Source: DASVXQ01 sp046727955
GTDB taxonomy: Bacteria; Actinomycetota; CALGFH01
Direction of reading: 5' to 3'
NCBI GenBank assembly: GCA_046727955.1
Contig: JBKPDO010000212.1
Coordinates: 1 to 7,944, forward strand
DNA length: 7,944 nucleotides
Every line of letters starts with the position of its first letter. The first letter of the stretch is position 1. Of the stretch, positions 1 through 5,877 are shown piece by piece. Under the pieces are notes generated by a model, which was not told the origin of the DNA, did not search any database, and was given only the letters and a program-made list of their open reading frames with translations. The position numbers were made by a program, and so were the translations under genes.

Positions 1-88
1 CCGGCGGTCGCCGCAGGCCGGCATCCCCGACTACAACGCCGCCGTCACCTTGGAGAAGCTGGCCGCTGGCGAGCCTGCGGGGGTCTGA
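1..88 (+). CDS. 3' end of an unidentified gene (partial)
   Basis: An open frame enters from the left edge and ends at TGA 86-88. It gives 28 C-terminal residues, including GIPDYNAAVTLEKLAAGEP. The composition is that of a soluble actinobacterial protein, with no low-complexity arginine or proline run of the kind seen in shadow frames. The tail is helical-looking and acidic/neutral. I do not recognise the family, and too little is present to assign a function. The stop is followed by about 430 bases without a gene, so this looks like the end of a transcription unit. Confidence 0.5.
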   Translation, partial: RRSPQAGIPDYNAAVTLEKLAAGEPAGV

Positions 89-517
89 GATGGTCGGGCG
101 ACCGGTCAGCACGACCCGGTCACGGATCCTCCCGTGGCGGACGGGGAGCTGGTGCAGCGAAACAATTACCGCACTCCGCCGGGTCGGCTGCACCAGGGCG
201 GTGAAGGACTGCTGGCCCCGCCCAGCCCGAGGCGCCGGCGCACTGGACCCTGGACGCCTTGGCCAACACTCCCGCCACACTGATCAGCACGGGACGCGAT
301 CCCGCTCGTTCTCGATCGTCAGGTGTCGGAACGATCCGTTCGTTGCGTCTTTGTCGAGGCCTCGTTTGGTGGCGGTGGACAGGCACGGACCGACAATCCA
401 CAGGCGGCTTGCGCTTGCAGCGCACGCCACCGGCGCACCACAACTGGGTGACCTGGCAGGCACCAGCACCCCCCTGTCCGGTCGGCGTGGCTGGTGCTCT
501 GCTGGCGCGCTTGGGCC
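89..517. other. Gene-free stretch upstream of the membrane protein unit
   Basis: I see no believable gene here. The open frames on both strands are rich in Arg, Pro, Ser and Trp, have no Shine-Dalgarno sequence at their starts and resemble no family I know. Only short weak inverted repeats are present, for example GGGA/TCCC near 292-304. The promoter for the next unit lies just after this stretch. Confidence 0.4.
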
Positions 518-545
518 TTGCACTCCCCGGCCAGGGGAGTAGGTT
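518..545 (+). promoter_or_regulatory. Probable promoter with palindromic operator in its spacer
   Basis: TTGCAC (518-523) and TAGGTT (540-545) are separated by 16 bases and form a plausible sigma70/SigA-type promoter. The perfect inverted repeat ACTCCCC-GGCCA-GGGGAGT (522-540) fills the spacer and touches both hexamers. That is where a dimeric repressor, or an activator that distorts the spacer, would bind. A start site around 551-553 would leave a leader of about 27 bases carrying the strong ribosome site of the next gene. The element is inferred from sequence only. The same repeat could instead act as an RNA hairpin if transcription begins upstream. Confidence 0.4.
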
Positions 546-578
546 CCGGGCGAACACCCCAGCCGGGGAAGGAGGCGC

Positions 579-833
579 ATGGCACGGGTCCGCAGGCGCC
601 GCCCGCCCCGAGGTCTGGTCGTCGTGCTGGTGGTAGTGGGGCTGGTGGCGCTGGCCGTTGGGGTCTTCTACCTCGCCACCCCGGCGAGCCAGATCCCCAC
701 GTGGCTGCCGGGGCGCGTGGCCGGCAGGAGCTACCACCATGTCCGGCGCGCGGCGGCGGCGATCGTGGTCGCGGTGCTGTGCGCGGTCGGGGCGTGGTGG
801 CTGGCCCGACGGCGGCGCACCGCGAGCAGCTAG
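579..833 (+). CDS. Small two-helix membrane protein, conserved hypothetical
   Basis: This is an 84-residue protein. A basic N-terminus (RVRRRR, residues 3-8) precedes a first membrane helix at about 12-33. A short loop (34-56, with IPTWLPG and YHHVRR) follows, then a second helix at about 57-75 and a basic C-terminal tail (RRRRT). The positive-inside rule puts both ends in the cytoplasm and the loop outside. The ATG is set by a strong Shine-Dalgarno GGGGAAGGAGG ending 4 bases before it. I recall small actinobacterial proteins with a similar PxFLPGxxAGxxHHH loop and two helices, with no known function; that match is from memory. A gap of 44 bases separates it from the PEBP gene on the same strand, so the two are probably one operon. 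Confidence 0.75.
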   Translation: MARVRRRRPPRGLVVVLVVVGLVALAVGVFYLATPASQIPTWLPGRVAGRSYHHVRRAAAAIVVAVLCAVGAWWLARRRRTASS

Positions 834-877
834 GGCGCATCGCGCCCGCGGGCGCCCCACCCAAGGGAGGTTGCAGG

Positions 878-1330
878 GTGGCCAGCTTCTCGCTCAGCAG
901 CAGCGCCTTCCCGCCAGGCGGGGCCATCCCGCGTCGCCACGGCTGCGAGGGCGCTGACCGCTCGCCGCCGCTGGCCTGGTCCCCGCCCCCTGCGGGGACG
1001 CGGTCGCTGGCGCTGATCGTCGACGACCTGGACGCGCCGGCGGGCCGTTTCACGCACTGGCTTGCCTGGGGCATCGACCCGGGCGTGGGCGGGCTGGGCG
1101 AGGGGCAGGCGGCGCGGCTGGAGGGCCGCAACGACTTCGGCACGATCGGCTATCGCGGGCCGTGCCCACCGCGCGGGCGCGGGCGCCACCGCTACCGCTT
1201 CCGCCTGCACGCCGTGGGCGGCGACCTGCGGCTGGCGCCCGGCGCCCGGACCCAGGAGCTGGAGCGCGCCCTCACCCGCACCGGCATGGTCGTTGCGGTC
1301 GCGGAGCTGGTGGGGACCTACCAGCGTTGA
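878..1330 (+). CDS. YbhB/YbcL-type PEBP family protein (Raf kinase inhibitor-like)
   Basis: This is a 150-residue protein, close to the usual 150-160 of bacterial phosphatidylethanolamine-binding-protein homologues. The ligand-pocket signatures are clear. SLALIVDDLDAP (43-54) and RFTHW (57-61) carry the conserved Asp and His. YRGPCPPRGRGRHRYRFRL (92-110) matches the GPCPP-x-G-x-G-x-HRY motif. The C-terminal helix and strand (QELERALTRTGMVVAVAELVGTY) are typical. There is no signal peptide, so it is probably cytosolic. Family members bind anionic or phospholipid-like ligands, and the role of the bacterial ones is poorly defined. The frame is open far upstream, but the start is the GTG at 878, 7 bases after AAGGGAGG. 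It is probably co-transcribed with the small membrane protein before it. Confidence 0.9.
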   Translation: MASFSLSSSAFPPGGAIPRRHGCEGADRSPPLAWSPPPAGTRSLALIVDDLDAPAGRFTHWLAWGIDPGVGGLGEGQAARLEGRNDFGTIGYRGPCPPRGRGRHRYRFRLHAVGGDLRLAPGARTQELERALTRTGMVVAVAELVGTYQR

Positions 1331-1390
1331 CCACGCCGCCTCGACCCGCGGCTCCCGCGCCAGGCGGAGCGCTTCCGGTGGGAGGCGTGG
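1331..1390 (+). terminator. Possible stem-loop after the PEBP gene
   Basis: Directly after the PEBP stop, CCACGCC (1331-1337) can pair with GGCGTGG (1384-1390). Inside that loop CGCGG-CTC-CCGCG (1347-1359) forms a tight small hairpin. There is no T run, so this would be a GC-rich, non-canonical terminator at best. In DNA of this base composition such pairing can arise by chance. Confidence 0.25.
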
Positions 1391-1509
1391 GACCGACACC
1401 TCCGGCCGCCTGCGTCGAGTCCGTGTCGTGGTCACGCGGCCAGTGGTGGGCGCGGTCAGGGGCACGCTTGTATTCGCTGCGACCGCGTCCGAGCAGCGAG
1501 ACTGCCGCC

Positions 1510-1976
1510 ATGACAACCCGCCGCCCTCGCCCACCGCCCTCGCCCTCCGCCATCGCCCGCTCTGCCGTTGCCGGCTTTCGCTTCCACCGGACGCGATCGG
1601 ATCGTGCCCGCGGTTCGCTGGTACCTGCGCTTCGGCCTGTCGTACCGCGATGTCGAGGAGCTGCTCGCCGAACGCGGCATCGACGCCGACCACGTCACCG
1701 TCGATCGCTGGGTGCCGCGTTCACGCCGCTGCCGGCTGACACCGCCCGCCCGCGCCAGCGTCGCGTTGGGACCGCTGGCAGGTGGACCAGACGTAGGTGG
1801 CGGTCGTCGGCCAGTGGCGCGATGTCTCGTGCGGTCGACCAGTTTGGCCAGGTCATCGATGTGTTCGTAGCCTCGCGGCGGGATACGACAGCGGCCCGCC
1901 GGTTGTTCGAGCGAGCCTGTGGTGCCGAAAACCCCTCGCCTGGAGCGCCCCGACGCGGGCAGCGACCGCCTTAACA
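1510..1976 (+). pseudogene. Degraded IS6-family transposase
   Basis: Pieces of an IS6 (IS26/IS6100-like) DDE transposase occur in the right order but in shifting frames. They are GFRF (to 1584), PPDAI (1584-1598), the helix-turn-helix core with VRWYLRFGLSYRDVEELLAE (1601-1714), FTPLPADTARP (from 1720), DRWQVDQT (from 1770), and AVDQFGQVIDVFVASRRD through FERACG (from about 1831). DRWQVDQT aligns with the catalytic DRWxVDET block and is followed at once by TAG (1794-1796), where a Tyr is expected. The second catalytic Asp is in AVDQFGQVIDV. The third catalytic residue and the whole C-terminus are absent. One shift comes from a GATCG tandem duplication at 1595-1604; the others look like single-base losses. 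No terminal inverted repeats were recognised. It cannot encode a working transposase. Confidence 0.85.
1595..1604 (+). repeat. 5-bp tandem duplication GATCG inside the IS6 relic
   Basis: GATCG at 1595-1599 is repeated at 1600-1604. Removing one copy joins the PPDAI and VPAVRWYL segments into one frame, so the duplication itself is a frameshifting lesion. Confidence 0.6.
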
Positions 1977-2013
1977 CGTCCGATCCTTCGTCTGGGGGCG
2001 GACCATCGACCCA

Positions 2014-2043
2014 TCGACGGCGTCGTCTCGGTCCCGCTACGAT
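2014..2043 (+). promoter_or_regulatory. Probable promoter for a leaderless GNAT transcript
   Basis: TCGACG (2014-2019) and TACGAT (2038-2043) are 18 bases apart. They match an actinobacterial SigA-type promoter (TTGACA / TAnnnT). Only six bases separate the -10 box from the GTG at 2050, which opens the acetyltransferase frame. A transcript starting at that G would be leaderless, which fits the lack of a Shine-Dalgarno sequence there. This is inferred from sequence only. Confidence 0.45.
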
Positions 2044-2049
2044 GCGGAC

Positions 2050-2767
2050 GTGGACCAGGACAGGCCGCCACGGCCTCGACCGGGCCGGGACGTCCCGGCA
2101 GGACCGAAGATGGCAACTGCGCGCTTGGCCATGGGGGCGCGCGCCAAGCTGCCCGGCGCGGAGGAGTTCGTCCTCCGCGACGGCACCCGCATCCTGGTGC
2201 GGCCGATCCTTGCTCAGGACAAGGACCGCCTCCGAGAGGGTCTCGAGCGGCTGTCGGAGGAGTCCCGGTACCGACGCTTCCTGACGTCGTTGGAGCACCT
2301 GAGCGACGAGCAGGTCCGCTACCTCACCGAGATCGACTACGTCGATCACATGGCATGGGGCCGCGCTCGACCTCACCCGACCGACCCACCCGGGCATCGC
2401 AGTGGCGCGCTACGTGCGCCTGGCAGAGGACCCGACGATCGCCGAGCCCGCGGTGACGGTGCTCGACGAGTACCAGGGCAAGGGAATCGGGACGATCCTG
2501 CTCGTGGTGCTCGCCCGATCGGCCCGGGCTCACGGGATCGAGTCCTTTCGCGCCCACGTTCTGGCGGACAACACCCCGATGGTCGACATCCTGCGTGGCC
2601 TCGGAGCGACGGTGGCGCACGAGGGGTCACTGCTCCGCGTCGACGTCCCCATCCCCTCGCGGCCGGAGGAGTTGCCCGACACGCCCACAGGCCAGGTGTT
2701 TCGGGCCGCAGCCAAGCGCCAGCTTGCCCCGTTCCGCCTCCGCCTTCCGGGCGTGCCGGAGTCTTGA
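2050..2767 (+). pseudogene. GNAT-family acetyltransferase (Pat-like), one frameshift
   Basis: The first part (2050 to about 2361) contains FVLRDGTRILVRPILAQDKD and LSEESRYRRFL, typical of the N-terminal half of Pat/Acs-associated GNAT domains. The second part (about 2363 to TGA 2765-2767) continues in the next frame with ALDLTRPTHPGIAVARYVRL. It then carries the acetyl-CoA loop QGKGIG and motif A/B residues VLADNTPMVDILRGLGA. The two halves join exactly if one C at 2361/2362 is removed, giving about 238 residues. Family members acetylate small molecules or protein lysines, such as acyl-CoA synthetases. The likely start is GTG 2050, six bases after a -10 box; ATG 2110 is the alternative. With only one lesion, this may be a recent mutation or a base-call error rather than an old pseudogene. 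Confidence 0.85.
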
Positions 2768-2879
2768 CACGGGCCCACCGAGTGTCTGAGTGCCGGACCT
2801 GGATTACCTTCCGATGTGCCCGCCGGCAGAGAGCTGCAACCGGCAACAGCCGCCCCCATGCGTGCCAGAAGTCGGTTTT

Positions 2880-3302
2880 TCAGGCTGCGCGTTCGTATTC
2901 CGCGTTCGTATTCGTGGATCAGACCGCGCGGGTGCGCTGGCAGCCCCACCGTGGGTTCTCGGTGGCCAGCCGCACGATCAAGGTCTGCACCTGGCCGGCA
3001 ACCGGTGGTCGGCCGCGGGGGCCGGATAGGTCCAGCGCCGGCGCACCGTGCGGCGGTGCCACCCAAGCAGCGTCTCCGGCGTGACCACGAAGATCGACCA
3101 TCCGGGCCTGGGGAGGAGGCGGCTGAGCGCCGCGAGCAGCGCGCGGTCCCGGGGGCTGGAGCCGAGGCCGTGGGTGCTGGCGGCGCAGGACTGCCAGCTG
3201 GCGGCGTAGGACCAGGGTCTCAACCTCTTTGGCGTCCGCCGACCGCCAGCAGAGCATGATCAGCTCGGCAAGGCGCACGCGGGCTCGATCCACGGCAGCC
3301 AT
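2880..3302 (-). pseudogene. Internally deleted DDE (rve) transposase relic, copy 1
   Basis: This is related to the intact transposase at 5899-6972. From ATG 3302 it reads LAELIMLC, KEVETLVLRRQLAVLRRQ, then in a second frame DRALLAALSRLLPR, IFVVTPETLLGWHRR and WTYP, then back in the first frame GRPPV, LIVRLATENPRWGCQR. At that point, equivalent to residue about 125 of the intact copy, the sequence jumps straight to the family C-terminus LIHEYER, which aligns with LLHEYRRPA. All of the catalytic D-D-E core is gone, about 200 residues. The last codons are duplicated by a 13-bp tandem repeat; read through its second copy, the gene would end EYERAA-stop at 2880-2882. Two small frameshifts lie near 3030 and 3148. 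It is not functional, but both gene ends are kept, so it could be a deletion derivative. Confidence 0.8.
2888..2913. repeat. Perfect 13-bp tandem duplication
   Basis: CGCGTTCGTATTC at 2888-2900 is repeated without a gap at 2901-2913. On the minus strand it duplicates the EYER codons at the 3' end of the transposase relic. Because 13 is not a multiple of three, it also shifts the frame. Confidence 0.9.
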
Positions 3303-3919
3303 CCAGGCGCCGGGCGAGACCGATCGGTAAGTCGCGCAGCCCGAGCGGACGGGGCTGCTTGTCCATCCACGCATGGCCAGCGCCCAGCTCGGCGCAGAGC
3401 CGCCGCACCGACCAGCCCCGCCTGACATGCCGATCCCACAGATAGTCGCCCACCTCGGCGAAGCCAAGCTCGGCCAGGCGCGCCTGGCGCCGCTGACAGA
3501 GTGCGCGCGCCTGCGTTTGGGGTCCTCTGGCCGCCTGGGCAACGGCGCGCTGCCGCCTGGCCGGCACCACCCGCCGCACACCGTCGTGGTCCAGCAGGCG
3601 CCGCACGGTGCTGGGCGCAGCGCCAAGCTCGGCCACCACCTCGCTGAGTGTCCACGCCTGCGCGACCAGCCGGTCCACCAGGTAGGCCCGCAGCTGCTCG
3701 TTGGTCTCCCGGAGCCCTCCCGCTCGGCCCGCAGCCGCTCGTTCTCAACGCGGAGCCGCTCACGCTCGGCCTCCAGCCGTTGTTGCTCTTCACGCAACCC
3801 AGCGTTCTCGTCCTCAGCCGGGTGATCCGCTCGCGCAGCCCACCCACGCCAGCCAAGACCCGACCAGCCTGCATACCTGTGGCCACCTCGCCATAGGCCC
3901 GAAGGCTACACCGACGCAT
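3303..3919 (-). pseudogene. Coiled-coil / helix-turn-helix DNA-binding protein, frameshifted
   Basis: From ATG 3919 it reads MRRCSLRAYGEVATG and GRVLAGVGGLRERITRL. After a one-base slip near 3810 it continues as ENAGLREEQQRLEAERERL, a strong heptad coiled coil. A second slip near 3718 leads to LRETNEQLRAYLVDRLVAQ. Next come a first helix-turn-helix (WTLSEVVAELGAAPSTVRRLL, about 3654-3590) and, after a basic linker, a second one (GWSVRRLCAELGAGHAWMDKQ, about 3417-3355). The frame stays open to 3220, running under the start of the transposase relic, so the true C-terminus is unclear. I do not know a named function. A coiled coil plus two HTH units suggests a dimeric DNA binder. It lies just upstream of the transposase on the same strand and may be a passenger or accessory gene of that element. 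No convincing ribosome site precedes the ATG. Confidence 0.6.
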
Positions 3920-3961
3920 CCGACGTCAAGGACCCGCTGTCTCAATACGCCAAGATTTCGC

Positions 3962-3986
3962 CGCGCGGGACCCCGGTCCCAGCGCG
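3962..3986. terminator. GC-rich hairpin between the Tat protein gene and the HTH relic
   Basis: CGCGC-GGGACC (3962-3972) pairs with GGTCCC-A-GCGCG (3975-3986). This gives an 11-bp stem with one bulged A and a very tight loop. It lies about 90 bases past the stop of the minus-strand Tat protein gene. There is no T run, so it may be a terminator for that gene or simply a palindrome. Confidence 0.35.
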
Positions 3987-4072
3987 CGCCACAGCAGGCT
4001 GTCGACCCTCACCCGAGGGGCACGTGCGCCTGAGCCCCGACCACCTCCCCGTTCGCGTCAGGTCGCGTCCAG

Positions 4073-4651
4073 TCAGTGGGCCGCCGCAATGGTCGTGAAG
4101 ACGGTGATCCCGGCCCCGATTGGTACGAACGCACCGAAGGGAGCGCTGGGCACTGTGAGGGTGAATCCCTCCGGCTGGCCGGTCTCAAACCCCCCTGACC
4201 CCACGTTGCAGACGACCTTGAGCGTCGCAGCGACCACTGCCGGCGACGGTATCGTCGGCCTGAGCTGGATCTGCATAACGAGCACGCCTGCCGTGATGAC
4301 ACCCCAGGTGCCGATGGGGTCGAAGCTCACCAGCCGCTTCGCCCTCCACGCGCCGGCAGCGATGATCGTCCGCGGCGGCGCCGACGCCAGGTCGTAATGC
4401 TGGAAGTGGCCGCCGCCCTCGACGTCGTCCTCCTCGATCGTCCCCGATCCGGCCATGTTGACGGCGTGCACCACGCTGCCGACGGTGCCGGCCCGGCTAA
4501 TCGCCGTGAAGTTAAAGCCCGCCGCCCGCCCGCTCGCCCAGGCGGGGGCTGCGGCGAGCAGGCCAGGGAGCGGGCCCAGGGCGATGGAGCCGATCCCAGC
4601 CCGCTTGAGGAACGACCGGCGATCCAGCTTGGAGGGTGCCTGGGAATCCAT
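4073..4651 (-). CDS. Tat-exported hypothetical protein
   Basis: This 192-residue protein has a textbook twin-arginine signal. LDRRSFLKRAG (9-19) fits the S/T-R-R-x-F-L-K consensus. A hydrophobic stretch (20-35) and an AWA cleavage site (37-39) follow. The mature part is beta-rich and Gly/Val-rich: FNFTAISRAGTVGSVVHAVN, GGGHFQHYD, then alternating hydrophobic segments with GQPEGFTLTVPSAPFGAFVP near the end. I know similar Tat-signal hypotheticals from actinobacteria, with no assigned role. Export in a folded state suggests a cofactor or rapid folding, but no metal-binding motif is obvious. ATG 4651 is supported by GGGAGG 9 bases upstream. The gene is intact although it lies between decayed genes. 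Confidence 0.85.
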   Translation of the reverse strand: MDSQAPSKLDRRSFLKRAGIGSIALGPLPGLLAAAPAWASGRAAGFNFTAISRAGTVGSVVHAVNMAGSGTIEEDDVEGGGHFQHYDLASAPPRTIIAAGAWRAKRLVSFDPIGTWGVITAGVLVMQIQLRPTIPSPAVVAATLKVVCNVGSGGFETGQPEGFTLTVPSAPFGAFVPIGAGITVFTTIAAAH

Positions 4652-4684
4652 CTAACCCGACCTCCCTAGTAGGCCCCGGCATAC

Positions 4685-4730
4685 GAGGCTGAGCCACAAG
4701 CCACTCGCGCCTGCAGCCTCAGAGGCTGAG
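4685..4730. repeat. Repeated GAGGCTGAG with a competing inverted repeat
   Basis: GAGGCTGAG occurs at 4685-4693 and 4722-4730, with CAGCCTC at 4714-4720 between them. CAGCCTC can pair with either copy, giving alternative stems. It lies 34-79 bases upstream of the Tat protein start, so it could be in that gene's leader or promoter zone. No function can be assigned. Confidence 0.3.
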
Positions 4731-4874
4731 TACTCCTGCATGGCAGGCGCGTCAAGCCCCTGCCTTCTGAGCTGATGGGAGCGAGGGGTTCCTAGTTCCG
4801 TTCCTGGGGGAGAAGCCGGGCCGGCCCAGCGGCTGACGAAGGCAAACTCAACGAAGAAGTCACCGGTATTGGGT

Positions 4875-5403
4875 TTAGTGGTCCTCTGGTCCGGCGACCC
4901 TCCGCGCTCGAGCAGCTCGGGTGTCCGATCTCCGGATGCGAAGCGTCGGTGGACTCGCGGAACTCCCCCGTGACCAGGAATGCCACTGCTCGGCGATGTC
5001 CACCGCGCTGTCACCGATCCGCTCGATTTGGCGCGACACCACGTACATCCGGATCCCCCACTCCAGCATCCGCTTGTCGTCCCACACCTCAAGCACTGCT
5101 GCAGCATGCCGCGGTTCAGCCGGTCAAGGGGATCGTCCATCTCGGGAAGGCTGCGCGCGAGTTTGAGGTCGCGGCGCGCAAGCGCATCCATCGCCGCCCC
5201 ACCATCCCAAGCGCGAGCGCACCCATATCTCCCTCAAGGCGCTGCAGCACCCTGGGGTTGGGTGGCAGGCCGTCGGCGGAGCTTGGTGATCTTCGCCATG
5301 CTCACCGCCTGGTCGCCAACGCGCTCCAGATGCAGGTTGATGTGCAGCAGTGCCGTCAAGGGCGCGCAGCTCCCTCGTGAACGCGCCGCCGAACCTCGCC
5401 CAT
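4875..5403 (-). pseudogene. phoU: PhoU relic (phosphate-signalling regulator), multiply frameshifted
   Basis: PhoU blocks occur in order on the minus strand. They are MGEVRRRVHE then ELRALD (from ATG 5403), LLHINLHLERVGDQAVSMAKIT (about 5345-5290), LPPNPRVLQRLE with MGALALGMVGAAMDALARRD (about 5270-5180), LARSLPEMDDPLDRLNRGMLQQ (to about 5103), VLEVWDDKRMLEWG with VVSRQIERIGDSAVDIAEQ (about 5096-4990), and FLVTGEFREFTDA-like residues (to about 4920). At least five frame changes separate them. The segment between ELRALD and LLHINLHLERVGD should hold most of the first three-helix bundle (about 60-70 residues) and is missing. Intact PhoU is a cytosolic negative regulator of Pst/PhoR phosphate signalling of about 215-225 residues. 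No pst or phoR gene is in the window. Confidence 0.8.
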
Positions 5404-5439
5404 CAACCCAACCTTTCCGTGCTGTCGCCCTCCGTCCCC

Positions 5440-5549
5440 TGGCTGTCCACGGTGACAGGGCGAAGCGCCGCCCCAAGCCGGCGCACACCCCGGCGATCAC
5501 CCTGCCTCCCGCGCTCGGCCCAGGCCCGACGAGGGATGTACGCTGCCAT
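5440..5549 (-). pseudogene. Short PspC-domain-like fragment
   Basis: The minus strand at about 5503-5441 reads RVIAGVCAGLGRRFALSPW. This matches the conserved opening of PspC domains (RxIAGVCGGLAxxFGxxP). The membrane helices that should follow (VRLLFVLL...) are absent. An ATG at 5549 begins MAAYIPRRAWAERGR in the neighbouring frame, so a one-base slip separates start and motif. That neighbouring frame ends in TGATG at 5405-5401, overlapping the PhoU start. The match rests on about 19 residues, so I hold it loosely; intact PspC proteins act in membrane stress. Confidence 0.4.
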
Positions 5550-5596
5550 GGGTTCTCGCCATCCTCGGAAGGAACTCCCGAGCCTGAAACCGCCGC

Positions 5597-5637
5597 CCGA
5601 GCGCTGGAACGACACCACCTAGGCCACCAGCGCTCGG
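5597..5637 (-). terminator. 11-bp perfect inverted repeat, terminator-like
   Basis: CCGAGCGCTGG (5597-5607) and CCAGCGCTCGG (5627-5637) are perfect inverted repeats with a 19-base loop. It lies 55 bases past the stop of the stress-protein relic and about 50 bases before the PspC-like start, both on the minus strand. That position suits a terminator for the upstream gene. It lacks a T tract, so it could equally be an operator or attenuator. Confidence 0.4.
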
Positions 5638-5691
5638 TGGACCGCCTCGGGCGTTGGTCCAGCCGGCCCGGCGGTCGCCCGACGCCTCCTC

Positions 5692-5877
5692 TCAGACCGG
5701 CGCCCCGGGCTCGGAGACGACGTGGGTCACCGGCAGCCCGAAGTCGCGCTGCACCCGACTCGGCAGGTCCCGCGCGAGCCACCGCGAGCGGCGCTGCGGC
5801 AGCGTCGACAGGATGATCTCGTCGACCTGCTGGCTGCTCAGGACCTCCTTGGTGGCGGCAACGGGGTCTGCCTCACC
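5692..5877 (-). pseudogene. 3' half of a universal-stress-like protein, cut by the IS
   Basis: About 60 residues remain, starting GEADPVAATKEVLSSQQVDE and continuing IILSTLPQRRSRWLARDLP and FGLPVTHVVSEPG to TGA 5692-5694. The pattern GDxDPxxAIxxAL...ADEIVISTxPxGxSRWLxxDLP...PVTHVV belongs to the C-terminal half of UspA-like proteins of actinobacteria, recalled from memory. The N-terminal half, with the first Rossmann strand, is missing. Homology stops at 5877, exactly where the IS inverted repeat begins. The frame reads a few bases into the IS to a TTG, which is not a credible start. Confidence 0.65.

Noticed and set aside
90..542. A 150-codon plus-strand frame in the gene-free stretch
   Set aside because: It has no Shine-Dalgarno sequence and a composition rich in Arg, Trp, Ser and Pro. 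No motif is visible, and it runs through the promoter and palindrome of the next unit.
494..877. Extension of the PEBP frame upstream of 878 to an ATG at 494
   Set aside because: It overlaps the small membrane protein in another frame, adds Gly/Arg/Pro-rich sequence foreign to the family, and the GTG at 878 has a strong ribosome site.
120..1143. Long minus-strand open frames of about 246-274 codons across the left end
   Set aside because: They are Arg/Pro/Ala-rich shadows antisense to the small membrane protein and PEBP genes, with no start signals.
1331..1509. Possible small gene or IS6 left terminal repeat between the PEBP gene and the IS6 relic
   Set aside because: Open frames here lack ribosome sites and recognisable motifs. 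No sequence resembling an IS6-type end (GGxxCTGTTGCAAA) could be matched.
1456..2397. A 313-codon minus-strand frame over the IS6 relic and GNAT gene
   Set aside because: It is antisense to two recognisable protein families and shows no family of its own.
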